64,000 bases of DNA, taken from contig NZ_CP035417.1 in NCBI RefSeq assembly GCF_004123675.1, positions 2,967,501 through 3,031,500 on the forward strand, in the 5' to 3' direction. The position numbers were made by a program, and so were the translations under genes. The DNA is from Leisingera sp. NJS204. Lineage in GTDB: Bacteria > Pseudomonadota > Alphaproteobacteria > Rhodobacterales > Rhodobacteraceae. How positions within the stretch are numbered: the first letter of the stretch is position 1; the number at the start of each line of letters is the position of its first letter. The notes under the pieces are model-generated. The model saw only the letters and a list, made by a program, of their open reading frames with translations. It made no database searches and was not told the origin of the DNA. This document shows positions 8,618 through 16,615 of the stretch, piece after piece.

Positions 8618-9466
8618 ATGCGCCAGCAGTATTTCCTATCCGCTTCTCTGGCAGGGGCGCTGCTTTTGTCGGCCTGCGCAGAGAAAGCCGATGAAACCGT
8701 GGAACGGGCTTTTCAGGAAGTGAATGTCATCGACGAGAGCAATCTGAATGACGTCATGCTCTCGGTCGCCGACCCGAACGAGGCGGTTGCCCATTTCCAG
8801 CGGACGCTGAAGAACAGCCCGGACCGGATTGAACTGCAACGCGGGCTGGCCTATTCGCTGATCCGCGCCAAGCGCACCACCGAAGGCACCACCGCCTGGA
8901 AAAAAGTTGTCTCGATGAAGGGGGCCACCAGCGAGGATCATGTTCAGCTGGCCGGCGCGCTTGTGCGCAGCGGCGAATGGGACGGGGCCAAGGCAGAACT
9001 GGACAGGGTTCCCCCAACCCATGAGACCTATGAGCGCTACCGCCTGGAGGCAGTTGTGGCGGATGCCGCCAAAGATTGGAAACGCGCGGACAGCTTTTAT
9101 GAAATTGCCGTGGGTTTGACGACAAAACCCGCAAAAGTGATGAACAATTGGGGCTATTCCAAGCTGACCCGCGGCGATTTCGCCGGCTCTGAGCGGTTGT
9201 TCGGCGAAGCAATCCGCCAGGATCAACGCCTGTTCACAGCCAAGAACAACCTGGTTCTGGCCCGCGGCGCGCAACGCAATTACACCCTGCCGGTAATTCC
9301 GATGGATCAGACTGAACGCGCACTGCTGCTGCACACGCTGGCGCTGTCGGCAGTAAAGCAAGGCGACGTCAAGACCGGCGAGAATCTGCTGCGCGAAGCG
9401 ATTGACACCCACCCGCAGCACTTTGAGGAAGCCTCGCGCTCGCTGGCGGCCCTGGAGAACGGCTGA
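8618..9466 (+). CDS. Second TPR-repeat lipoprotein of the tad operon
   Basis: A 282-residue protein with a signal peptide and lipobox (LLLSAC, Cys about residue 20). TPR-like helices follow (AHFQRTLKNSPDRIELQRGLAYSLIRAKR near 50-80; VMNNWGYSKLTRGDFAGSERLFGEAIRQD near 170-200). AAAAGGA at 8602-8608 supports the start. It follows tadD in the same direction and is 3 nt from the prepilin peptidase gene, so it is probably another periplasmic assembly factor of the pilus. Paired TPR lipoproteins at this point are typical of rhodobacterial tad loci; the exact role is not known to me. Confidence 0.85.
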   Translation: MRQQYFLSASLAGALLLSACAEKADETVERAFQEVNVIDESNLNDVMLSVADPNEAVAHFQRTLKNSPDRIELQRGLAYSLIRAKRTTEGTTAWKKVVSMKGATSEDHVQLAGALVRSGEWDGAKAELDRVPPTHETYERYRLEAVVADAAKDWKRADSFYEIAVGLTTKPAKVMNNWGYSKLTRGDFAGSERLFGEAIRQDQRLFTAKNNLVLARGAQRNYTLPVIPMDQTERALLLHTLALSAVKQGDVKTGENLLREAIDTHPQHFEEASRSLAALENG

Positions 9467-9469
9467 TCC

Positions 9470-9967
9470 ATGCAGTTCCCGGCCCATGCTGCCCTGTGGT
9501 TCCTGCCCTTTGTGCTGCCGCTGTGCTACACAGTCGCGCTGACAGATCTGCGCGGCATGCGCATCCCCAACTGGGCCGTCGATTTGCTAGCCGTGATCTA
9601 TGTGGTTGCAGGCGCGATGCTGATGCCCAGCTGGGCGGACTACGGCTGGCATCTGCTGCACCTGCCGGTCGGCATCGGCCTGGGCTACTTGTTCTATGCA
9701 GCCGGTGCGGTCGGCGCGGGCGACGCCAAATTTGCAGGTGCCGCCGCCCCCTTCTTTGCGCTTGGCGACCTGCGGCTGTTGATGATTATCTTTGCTGCCA
9801 CCCTGCTGGCCGGGTTCACCGCCCACCGGATCGCCAAATACACCCCCCTGCGCCGGCTGGCGCCGCAATGGCAAAGCTGGGACACCGGCAAAAGCTTCCC
9901 GATGGGCCTGTGCCTGGGCGGCACCCTGGCCCTCTACCTGGTGCTGGCAGCGCGCTTTGGCAGCTGA
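9470..9967 (+). CDS. cpaA: Prepilin peptidase, CpaA/TadV-like (A24 family)
   Basis: Membrane aspartyl protease that cleaves the leader of Flp prepilins. The 165-residue product has about four to five membrane segments. It carries both catalytic-type aspartates: one in TDLRGMRIPN (about residue 26) and one in GAGDAK (about residue 85). The N-methyltransferase half of larger type IV prepilin peptidases is absent, as expected for CpaA. It starts 3 nt after the TPR lipoprotein gene and closes the recognisable pilus gene set. Confidence 0.9.
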   Translation: MQFPAHAALWFLPFVLPLCYTVALTDLRGMRIPNWAVDLLAVIYVVAGAMLMPSWADYGWHLLHLPVGIGLGYLFYAAGAVGAGDAKFAGAAAPFFALGDLRLLMIIFAATLLAGFTAHRIAKYTPLRRLAPQWQSWDTGKSFPMGLCLGGTLALYLVLAARFGS

Positions 9968-10118
9968 CTGCATCCGCTGTAAAAACTTCGCTGGAAATCC
10001 GCCGCCTCCGCGGAATTGCTGCAGCTCTGCCCCGCTGTTGCCACAGTCCTGAATAGTCTGTTTCCTTGAACGCCCCGGCTGCCGGGGCACGGATCCGATC
10101 TCAGGGACAGGCACCGCC

Positions 10119-11426
10119 ATGAACATGCAGAACCTCACCGTGATGGCCCCGCCCGCCCCCAAGGGACTGGCGCAGATGCAGCTGCCGCTGGTGATGATGC
10201 GGGACATCCTGCTGAAGACCATCTTCCGCAAAAACGTCGAGAACGTCACGGAAATCGCCGAGGCAATCTGCCTGCCTGGCGCCGTCACCCAGGAACTGGT
10301 GGATATCGCCCGTGAGCAAAAGCTGCTGGAAGCCACCGGCACGCTCAACGCCAACAGCGGCAACGAAATGGGCTACCAGCTGACCGATGCGGGTAAATCG
10401 CGGGCGCTGGATGCGCTCAGCCAGTCGGAATACTTCGGGGCGATGCCGGTGCCGCTGGACGTCTACCGCGAGCAGGTGAAACGCCAGTCGATCCGCAACA
10501 TCCAAGTGTCCCGCGACCAGCTGACCAATGCCATGGGGCATCTGATCCTGCCAAACAGCCTGCTGGACCACCTTGGCCCGGCCGTCAGCGCGGGCCGTTC
10601 GATCCTGATGTACGGTCCGCCGGGCAACGGTAAGTCTTCAATCTCCAACGGTATCCGCGACGCCCTGGGGGACCACGTCTATGTGCCGCGCGCCATTGAA
10701 TATTCGGGCCAGGTGATCACGGTCTATGACCCGATCGTCCACACCGAAGTCGCGCAGGAACCGGAAGACCCCAACGCGTTGCGCCGCCGCCGCAGATTCG
10801 ACGAACGCTATGTCATGTGCCAGCGCCCCACCGTAATCACCGGCGGCGAACTGTCTCTGGACATGCTGGATCTGGTCTATAACCCCACCGCACGCACCTA
10901 TCAGGCGCCCTTGCAGCTGAAATCCACCGGCGGCATTTTCATCGTCGACGACCTTGGACGCCAGGCGGAACCGCCGCAGTCGCTGGTCAACCGCTGGATT
11001 GTGCCGCTGGAGGAAAGCAAGGACATCCTGGCATTGCAGTCAGGCGAGAAGTTCGAAGTCCCCTTTGACACGCTGGTGATCTTCTCCACCAACTTCCACC
11101 CGAACAAAATCTTTGACCAGGCAGCCCTGCGGCGGATCTTTTTCAAGATCAAAATCGACGGCCCGGACCAGGAAAACTACCTCAAGATCTTTGCTATGGT
11201 TGCCCGCAAGAAAGGCATGCCGCTGGACGAAGGCGCATTGGTACACCTGCTGAAAAGGAAATACCCGTCGATCGATAACGTCTATGCGAACTACCAGCCG
11301 GTGTTTCTGATCGACCAGATCATCGCAATCTGCGAATTTGAGGGCATCCCTTATCAGATGTCCCCCGAGCTGATCGACCGCGCCTGGGCTAACATGTTCG
11401 TCAAGGACGAAGATATCGTGAAGTGA
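10119..11426 (+). CDS. AAA family ATPase linked to the tad locus, function unknown
   Basis: A 435-residue protein. An N-terminal winged-helix-like region (about 20-110) precedes an AAA/MoxR-like ATPase domain with Walker A GPPGNGKSS (about residues 167-175), a FIVDDLGRQ Walker B-like strand (about 275) and a sensor-like TLVIFSTNFHPN (about 320). AGGGACAGG upstream supports ATG 10119. It follows the prepilin peptidase by 151 nt in the same direction and is followed by a tandem-hairpin terminator. I recognise the architecture as a conserved rhodobacterial ATPase found near tad genes, but its function is not established; a chaperone or remodelling role for the pilus is an inference. Confidence 0.8.
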   Translation: MNMQNLTVMAPPAPKGLAQMQLPLVMMRDILLKTIFRKNVENVTEIAEAICLPGAVTQELVDIAREQKLLEATGTLNANSGNEMGYQLTDAGKSRALDALSQSEYFGAMPVPLDVYREQVKRQSIRNIQVSRDQLTNAMGHLILPNSLLDHLGPAVSAGRSILMYGPPGNGKSSISNGIRDALGDHVYVPRAIEYSGQVITVYDPIVHTEVAQEPEDPNALRRRRRFDERYVMCQRPTVITGGELSLDMLDLVYNPTARTYQAPLQLKSTGGIFIVDDLGRQAEPPQSLVNRWIVPLEESKDILALQSGEKFEVPFDTLVIFSTNFHPNKIFDQAALRRIFFKIKIDGPDQENYLKIFAMVARKKGMPLDEGALVHLLKRKYPSIDNVYANYQPVFLIDQIIAICEFEGIPYQMSPELIDRAWANMFVKDEDIVK

Positions 11427-11450
11427 TCCCCGCCGGCAGACAGGCGGCAG

Positions 11451-11515
11451 CAAGAGTTTTCAAAAACTCTTGCAAAACTTTTCGAAAAGTTTTGGGCCTT
11501 CCCCTAAAAGGAAGG
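11451..11515. terminator. Tandem palindromes after the AAA ATPase gene
   Basis: Three adjacent inverted repeats. The first is a 10-bp stem with a 2-nt loop (CAAGAGTTTT 11451-11460 with AAAACTCTTG 11463-11472). The second is a 22-nt perfect palindrome (11473-11494) centred on TTTTCGAAAA. The third is CCTTCC/GGAAGG, running into the ribosome-binding site of the helicase gene. They probably end transcription of the tad/ATPase unit, though the AT-rich palindromes are unusually regular. Confidence 0.6.
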
Positions 11516-11516
11516 G

Positions 11517-13934
11517 ATGAGCAAACTTCCCAAGGTCATTTTAGGCTGGTTTACCGCCCGCGGCTGGTCCATCCACCCGCACCAGCATACCATGCTGGAC
11601 CGTGCCGGGGATCCGGCAACCCTGCTGATCGCCCCCACCGGCGGCGGCAAGACCATGGCCGGCTTTCTGCCCACCCTCGCCGATCTGGCAGAAAGCCCTC
11701 ATGACGGGCTGCACACTCTCTATATTTCACCGCTCAAGGCCCTTGCTTCAGACATCAAACGCAACCTGCGCACCCCGGTCGAGGAAATGGGCCTGCCCAT
11801 CCGCATTGACGACCGCACCGGCGACACGCCGTCTTCCCGCAAAAGGCGCCAGCGCGCCGATCCGCCGCATATTCTGCTGACCACACCGGAAAGCCTGGCG
11901 CTGCTCACCTCCTACGAGGATGCGGCCCGCACTTTCAAAGGGCTGAAGCGGGTGGTGGTGGATGAAATCCATGCGCTGGCCGAAAGCAAACGAGGCGACC
12001 AGCTGATGCTGGCCCTGGCGCGGTTGCAAACGCTCTGCCCTGATCTGCGCCGGGTGGGCCTGTCAGCTACCGTGGACGACCCGCAGGCCATTGCCAGCTA
12101 TCTGGCCTGCCACCCGGACCCCTGCAATATCGTGCAGGCCGACCCCGGCCCCGCCCCGGACATCCGGATGCTGGAAACCGCAGAAGCCCCGCCCTGGGCC
12201 GGCGGCGGCGCGGCCTATGCCATCGCGGCGGTGATGGAACAGATCCAGGCGCATAAAACCACGCTGATTTTTCACAACACCCGCGCCCAGGCCGAGATAT
12301 TCTTTCGCAATCTCTGGCTCGCCAATGACGATGCGCTGCCAATCGGGATCCATCACGGCTCGCTCGACCGGGGCCAGCGCGACCGGGTCGAGGCCGCCAT
12401 GGTCCGCGGCGAGCTGCGCGCCATTGTCTGCACCGGTTCACTGGACCTCGGCATCGACTGGGGCGATGTGGATCTGGTGATCCAGATCGGCGCACCGAAG
12501 AACGTGAAACGCCTGGTCCAGCGCATCGGCCGCGCCAACCACAGCTACAACGTCCCGTCCAAGGCGCTTTTGGTCCCCGCCAACCGGTTTGAGGTGGTGG
12601 AATGCCATGCCGCGCTGAACGCCGTCCGTGCAGGGGATCTGGACGGCGAGGCACGCGGCCCCGCCCCCCGCGATGTCCTTTGCCAGCACATTCTGGTTAC
12701 GGCCTGTGCCGGGCCGTTTGATGCGGAAGAACTCTACACCGAAATAACCAGCGCCGGCGCCTATGCCACCCTCACCCGCGCCGGTTTCGATGCCTGTCTC
12801 GATTTCTGTGCCACCGGCGGCTACGCGCTGAAAGCCTACGACCAGTGGCAGCGCCTGTTGCAACGCCCGGACGGCAAATGGCAGCTGCGCGATCCGCGCG
12901 CCGCCCAACGCATCCGCATGAACCTGGGCACCATTCAGGACGCCGACCTCATCAAGGTGCGCCTGAAGCGCAGCCGCGGCGGCAAGCCCCTGGGCGAGAT
13001 CGAAGAGGCCTTTGCCGCCACCCTCACCCCCGGCGACACATTCCTGATCGGCGGCCGGACCGTGCGATACGAGGGCTTGCGCGAAATGACCGTCGAGGTT
13101 ACCCGCACCCCCGGCAGGAAACCTAAGATCGCAGTGTTCTCCGGCACCAAATTCGCCACCTCCACCCAGCTCAGCGCCCGCATCCTGGAGATGTTCAAAC
13201 AGGACAGCTGGCCAGATCTGCCCCGCCACACCGCCGAATGGCTGGAACTGCAGCGCGAAGTCTCGGACCTTCCCCGCGCAGGCTCGCTGCTGATCGAAAG
13301 CTTCCCCCGCGACGGGCGCGAGCATGCTTGCATTTACGGCTTTGCCGGCCGTAACGCTCAGCAAACGCTGGGGCTGCTCCTGACCAAGCGGATGGAGGAG
13401 CTTGGCCTCGATCCGCTTGGCTTTGTCTCGACCGACTACGCCACATTGATCTGGGGTCTGGAGCCGCTGACCGACCCGGCCCCGCTGTTCGATGTCACTG
13501 CCCTGCGCGAGGGGCTGGACGGCTGGCTGGCCGGCAACGCAGTAATGAAACGCGCCTTCCGCGGCGCGGCGACCATTGCCGGGCTGATTGAACGCAACAC
13601 ACCCGGGCAGCGCAAGAACGGGCGCCAAGCAACATTCTCCTCCGACATCCTCTATGACACGCTCAGGAAATACGACCCGGACCACCTGCTGATGAGCATC
13701 ACCCGCGACGAAGCCCTGCGCGGGCTGGTGGACTTTGGCCGCGTCGAGCAGATGCTGGCTCGGATCAATGGCCGGATCACCCTGCGGCGGCTGGACCGGA
13801 TCTCGCCGCTTGCAGCGCCGCTTTTGCTGGAGGCTGGCAAGGTTCCGGTCAAAGGCGCAGCGCAGGAAAAGCTGCTGCAACGCGAGGCCGAAGCGCTGAT
13901 GCGGCTATCCGGACTGGACCGGCTGGTGCAATAG
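11517..13934 (+). CDS. Lhr-like, ligase-associated DEXH-box DNA helicase
   Basis: Superfamily 2 ATP-dependent helicase inferred to act in DNA repair. The 805-residue product has Walker A APTGGGKT (about residues 39-46), DEIH (about 144-147), LSATVDD, a helicase C-terminal domain with QRIGRANHS, then a long Lhr-type C-terminal region including RSRGGKPLGEIEEAFAA. AAGGAAGGG directly precedes the start. The downstream neighbour is a PdeM-like phosphoesterase, the usual companion of this family. In other genomes an ATP-dependent DNA ligase and a ligase-associated exonuclease complete the set; neither is in this window. Confidence 0.9.
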   Translation: MSKLPKVILGWFTARGWSIHPHQHTMLDRAGDPATLLIAPTGGGKTMAGFLPTLADLAESPHDGLHTLYISPLKALASDIKRNLRTPVEEMGLPIRIDDRTGDTPSSRKRRQRADPPHILLTTPESLALLTSYEDAARTFKGLKRVVVDEIHALAESKRGDQLMLALARLQTLCPDLRRVGLSATVDDPQAIASYLACHPDPCNIVQADPGPAPDIRMLETAEAPPWAGGGAAYAIAAVMEQIQAHKTTLIFHNTRAQAEIFFRNLWLANDDALPIGIHHGSLDRGQRDRVEAAMVRGELRAIVCTGSLDLGIDWGDVDLVIQIGAPKNVKRLVQRIGRANHSYNVPSKALLVPANRFEVVECHAALNAVRAGDLDGEARGPAPRDVLCQHILVTACAGPFDAEELYTEITSAGAYATLTRAGFDACLDFCATGGYALKAYDQWQRLLQRPDGKWQLRDPRAAQRIRMNLGTIQDADLIKVRLKRSRGGKPLGEIEEAFAATLTPGDTFLIGGRTVRYEGLREMTVEVTRTPGRKPKIAVFSGTKFATSTQLSARILEMFKQDSWPDLPRHTAEWLELQREVSDLPRAGSLLIESFPRDGREHACIYGFAGRNAQQTLGLLLTKRMEELGLDPLGFVSTDYATLIWGLEPLTDPAPLFDVTALREGLDGWLAGNAVMKRAFRGAATIAGLIERNTPGQRKNGRQATFSSDILYDTLRKYDPDHLLMSITRDEALRGLVDFGRVEQMLARINGRITLRRLDRISPLAAPLLLEAGKVPVKGAAQEKLLQREAEALMRLSGLDRLVQ

Positions 13935-13971
13935 CGCTTGCCTGTTCGGCCAGCGCGTCTAAGACCACAGC

Positions 13972-14622
13972 ATGAACGGATTTGATTTCAACCTCGCAGG
14001 CACCCGCCTGACCGCGCTCGGCTCCGGCGCGCTCTTGTGGGCGGACCACCGGCTGCTTTGCGTCTCCGACCTGCATCTTGGAAAATCCGCACGCCATGCG
14101 CGGCGCGGCGGCAGTGCCCTGCCCCCTTACGAAGGCCGTGACACCCTCAACCGCCTTGAGAGACTGGTCGCAGACCTCAACCCGGCAACTGTGGTTTGCC
14201 TCGGCGACAGTTTCGACGATGATACCGCAGCCACAGAATTGCCGGCCCCTGAAAGGATCCAAACCCAAGACCTGATGCAAAACCGCCGCTGGATCTGGAT
14301 CGAGGGAAACCACGACCCCGCCCCCACCAGTCTAGGCGGGGAGCACTTGGCGGACTTGCGGGTTGGCCCCCTCACCTTCCGCCACATTGCTGATCCGCCG
14401 GAAACGGCGGAAATCTCCGGCCACTACCATCCCAAGGCCCGCGTCCGCAGCAATTCACGCCCCTGTTTCCTGCTGGACGCCTCCCGCCTGATCCTGCCCG
14501 CCTTCGGCACCTATACCGGCGGATTGCGCAGCACCGATCCGGCGCTTGCATCATTGATGGCGCCGAATGCCTTGGCCATTCTGACCGGTCCGCATGCCCT
14601 GCCGATACCGATGCCCCGCTAA
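13972..14622 (+). CDS. pdeM: Ligase-associated DNA damage response endonuclease PdeM
   Basis: A 216-residue calcineurin-type metallophosphoesterase. Metal-ligand motifs are visible in order: SDLHLGK (about residue 31), CLGDSFDD (about 79), EGNHD (about 108) and SGHYHPK (about 145). PdeM family members are linked by gene neighbourhood to Lhr-like helicases and DNA ligases and are proposed DNA-repair nucleases. It begins 37 nt after the helicase gene in the same orientation, supporting a joint function. Confidence 0.88.
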   Translation: MNGFDFNLAGTRLTALGSGALLWADHRLLCVSDLHLGKSARHARRGGSALPPYEGRDTLNRLERLVADLNPATVVCLGDSFDDDTAATELPAPERIQTQDLMQNRRWIWIEGNHDPAPTSLGGEHLADLRVGPLTFRHIADPPETAEISGHYHPKARVRSNSRPCFLLDASRLILPAFGTYTGGLRSTDPALASLMAPNALAILTGPHALPIPMPR

Positions 14623-14696
14623 GTGGCGCAGCGTCACCGACATGGGACCGCCCCTTCTCTTCTATGCTTGGCCTCAGCAAAAGAAGGACACTCAAA

Positions 14697-15104
14697 ATGG
14701 AACACCGCATCCGCAGCAGTTTCGCCAAGCAAAGCATGATGCAAACCCTGGGCGCAAACATCCAAAGCGTCTCGGATGGTGAAGTGGTGATCACTGCGCC
14801 GATCCTGCCCGGCAGCCGCCAGCAGCACGATGCGGCACATGCAGCGCTGAGCTTTGCCATCGGCGACACCGCTGCCGGATATGCAGCGCTTACAAAAATG
14901 CCGGAAGACAGCGAAGTGATGACAGCTGAGATGAAGATCAACCTGCTGGCGCCGGGTGCCGGAGACTCTTTACGGGCGACCGGCAAGGTCATCAAACCGG
15001 GACGCCGACTGGTCATTGTCACGGCTGAGGTCCACGCACTGCAGGGCAGCCAGGAGAAGCTGATTGCCATCCTCCAGGGCACGATGGTGCCCGTCCCGGC
15101 CTGA
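14697..15104 (+). CDS. PaaI-family hotdog-fold thioesterase
   Basis: A 135-residue hotdog protein, probably a small acyl-CoA thioesterase. It shows the PaaI-like pattern HDAAHAALSFAIGDTAAGYAAL (shortened: HDAAHA then GDTAAGYA, about 42-60) and EMKINLLAP near 76. ATG 14697 has AAGAAGGA at 14681-14689 as ribosome-binding site; the longer frame from 14664 has no such support. It stands alone between PdeM and the convergent folD, with a hairpin terminator downstream. The substrate cannot be told from sequence. Confidence 0.82.
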   Translation: MEHRIRSSFAKQSMMQTLGANIQSVSDGEVVITAPILPGSRQQHDAAHAALSFAIGDTAAGYAALTKMPEDSEVMTAEMKINLLAPGAGDSLRATGKVIKPGRRLVIVTAEVHALQGSQEKLIAILQGTMVPVPA

Positions 15105-15180
15105 GGAACCGCCCCCCGTTCTTCACGTATCCACAGAGGTGCAGACAGGCTCTGGAATGAACGCCCGGCCCCTTTTTCAT

Positions 15181-15219
15181 CTTTCCAAAAATACTCCCGC
15201 CGGAGGCGTCCGGCGGGAG
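15181..15219. terminator. Hairpin terminator carrying the CAAAAATACTCCCG repeat motif
   Basis: An 11-bp perfect stem (CTCCCGCCGGA 15194-15204 with TCCGGCGGGAG 15209-15219) with a 4-nt loop lies between the convergent thioesterase gene and folD. The left flank CTTTCCAAAAATA belongs to a motif seen again at about 29608, 36771-36839 and 59465. An A-rich flank on the left would give a U-run for transcripts arriving from folD. Confidence 0.65.
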
Positions 15220-15253
15220 CTGTTTGGTACAGGTTTCAGCGTTCTGCGCTGCC

Positions 15254-16156
15254 TCAGGCGGTCAGGCCTTCGGGCTCTTTCAGACCGTTGGCGCGGCAGC
15301 AGGCGGTGACGGTGTTCGCAAGCAGGCAGGCGATGGTCATCGGGCCGACACCGCCCGGCACCGGGGTGATGGCGCCGGCGCGCTCAGCGGCACTGGCAAA
15401 ATCGACGTCGCCGACCAGCTTCATCTTGCCTTCGCCTTTTTCGGGCGCATCAATCCGGTTGATGCCGACATCGATGACGGTGGCGCCTTCCTTGATCCAG
15501 TCGCCCGGCACCATTTCCGGGCGGCCCACGGCGGCCACCACGATGTCGGCGCGGCGCACCACTTCGGCCAGGTCCTTGGTGCGCGAATGCGCGATGGTCA
15601 CCGTGCAGCTGTCGCCCAGCAAGAGCTGCGCCATCGGCTTGCCGACGATGTTGGAACGGCCGATCACAACCGCATCCATGCCCGACAGCGACCCATGATG
15701 GTCGCGCAGCATCATCAGGCAGCCCAAGGGCGTGCAGGGCACCATCGATTTCTGACCGGTGCCCAGAAGGCCGACGTTGGAGATGTGGAACCCGTCCACG
15801 TCCTTTTCCGGCGCGATCGAATTGATCACCAGATCCTCGTTCATATGCCCCGGCAGCGGCAGCTGCACCAGAATGCCGTGGATCGAGGGGTCGTTGTTCA
15901 GCTGATCAACCACCGCCAGCAGATCCGCCTCGGACGTGTCCGCATCCAGCTTGTGCTCAACCGAGTTCATGCCGACCTCAACGGTCTGCTTGCCCTTGGA
16001 GCGCACATAGACCTGGCTTGCCGGGTCTTCGCCGACCAGAACCACGGCCAGGCCGGGGGTGATGCCGTGCTCTTCTTTCAGCCGCGCCACGTGTTCGGCC
16101 ACCTGGCCGCGCACCTTGGCCGCAAAGGCCTTGCCGTCAATCAGAGTTGCTGCCAT
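15254..16156 (-). CDS. folD: Bifunctional 5,10-methylene-THF dehydrogenase / methenyl-THF cyclohydrolase
   Basis: Interconverts 5,10-methylene-THF, 5,10-methenyl-THF and 10-formyl-THF using NADP. The 300-residue product shows the family signatures [16 protein letters not shown] (Lys of the cyclohydrolase site, about 53-56), [10 protein letters not shown] (about 98-107), the Rossmann segment [18 protein letters not shown] (about 163-180) and [15 protein letters not shown] near the C-terminus. It is the last gene of a minus-strand C1 group after fhs and a chorismate mutase gene. With Fhs it makes a complete formate-to-methylene-THF route. Confidence 0.97.
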   Translation of the reverse strand: MAATLIDGKAFAAKVRGQVAEHVARLKEEHGITPGLAVVLVGEDPASQVYVRSKGKQTVEVGMNSVEHKLDADTSEADLLAVVDQLNNDPSIHGILVQLPLPGHMNEDLVINSIAPEKDVDGFHISNVGLLGTGQKSMVPCTPLGCLMMLRDHHGSLSGMDAVVIGRSNIVGKPMAQLLLGDSCTVTIAHSRTKDLAEVVRRADIVVAAVGRPEMVPGDWIKEGATVIDVGINRIDAPEKGEGKMKLVGDVDFASAAERAGAITPVPGGVGPMTIACLLANTVTACCRANGLKEPEGLTA

Positions 16157-16250
16157 TTGATCTCTTCCTTTTTACCGCAGGCCTGAGACCTGCCTTCGTC
16201 AGTCCGTTTTCAGGGTCGCGATGCCCGGGCCGCAGGGTCCCTGCCCAGCA

Positions 16251-16556
16251 TCACTCTTCCCGGATCACCCGCGCCTCGCGGGCAATCGACCAGTCCACCA
16301 GCTGCCGCCACAAACGCTCTGTCAGGTCCGGGTCCAGCCCCTGGGCCTCAGCTGCGGCGCGGGCATTCATGACCACTTCCTCGACCCGGCTAGGGATCCG
16401 CGCAGGCCAGCCGTTTGCCTGCTTCAGCGCGATGGCCCGGTCGATATAGCCGGCACGAAGGGCCAGCAGCGCGATCAGTTCCCGGTCCAGATCGTCGATC
16501 TGCAACCTGAGGCTGGCCATATCTGCGCAGGCGTCCGGCGGGGTGCGTGTGCTCAT
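16251..16556 (-). CDS. Chorismate mutase, AroQ class
   Basis: A 101-residue all-helical protein that matches monofunctional AroQ-type chorismate mutases (chorismate to prephenate, for Phe and Tyr). Visible features are LRLQIDDLDRELIALLALRAGYIDRAIALK (split: LRLQIDDLDRELIALL then RAGYIDRAIALK), with the Arg and Lys that line the active site, and RVEEVVMNARA. It lies between fhs and folD on the same strand, with 59 nt to fhs and 94 nt to folD. Its presence in a folate C1 group is odd. Isochorismate-pyruvate lyase (PchB-type) activity is a known alternative for this fold. Confidence 0.85.
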   Translation of the reverse strand: MSTRTPPDACADMASLRLQIDDLDRELIALLALRAGYIDRAIALKQANGWPARIPSRVEEVVMNARAAAEAQGLDPDLTERLWRQLVDWSIAREARVIREE

Positions 16557-16615
16557 GTCTAAAAACTCTCACGGCCCGGGATGGGTCCCGGGCCGTGAGT
16601 GCCGCATATCCTGTC

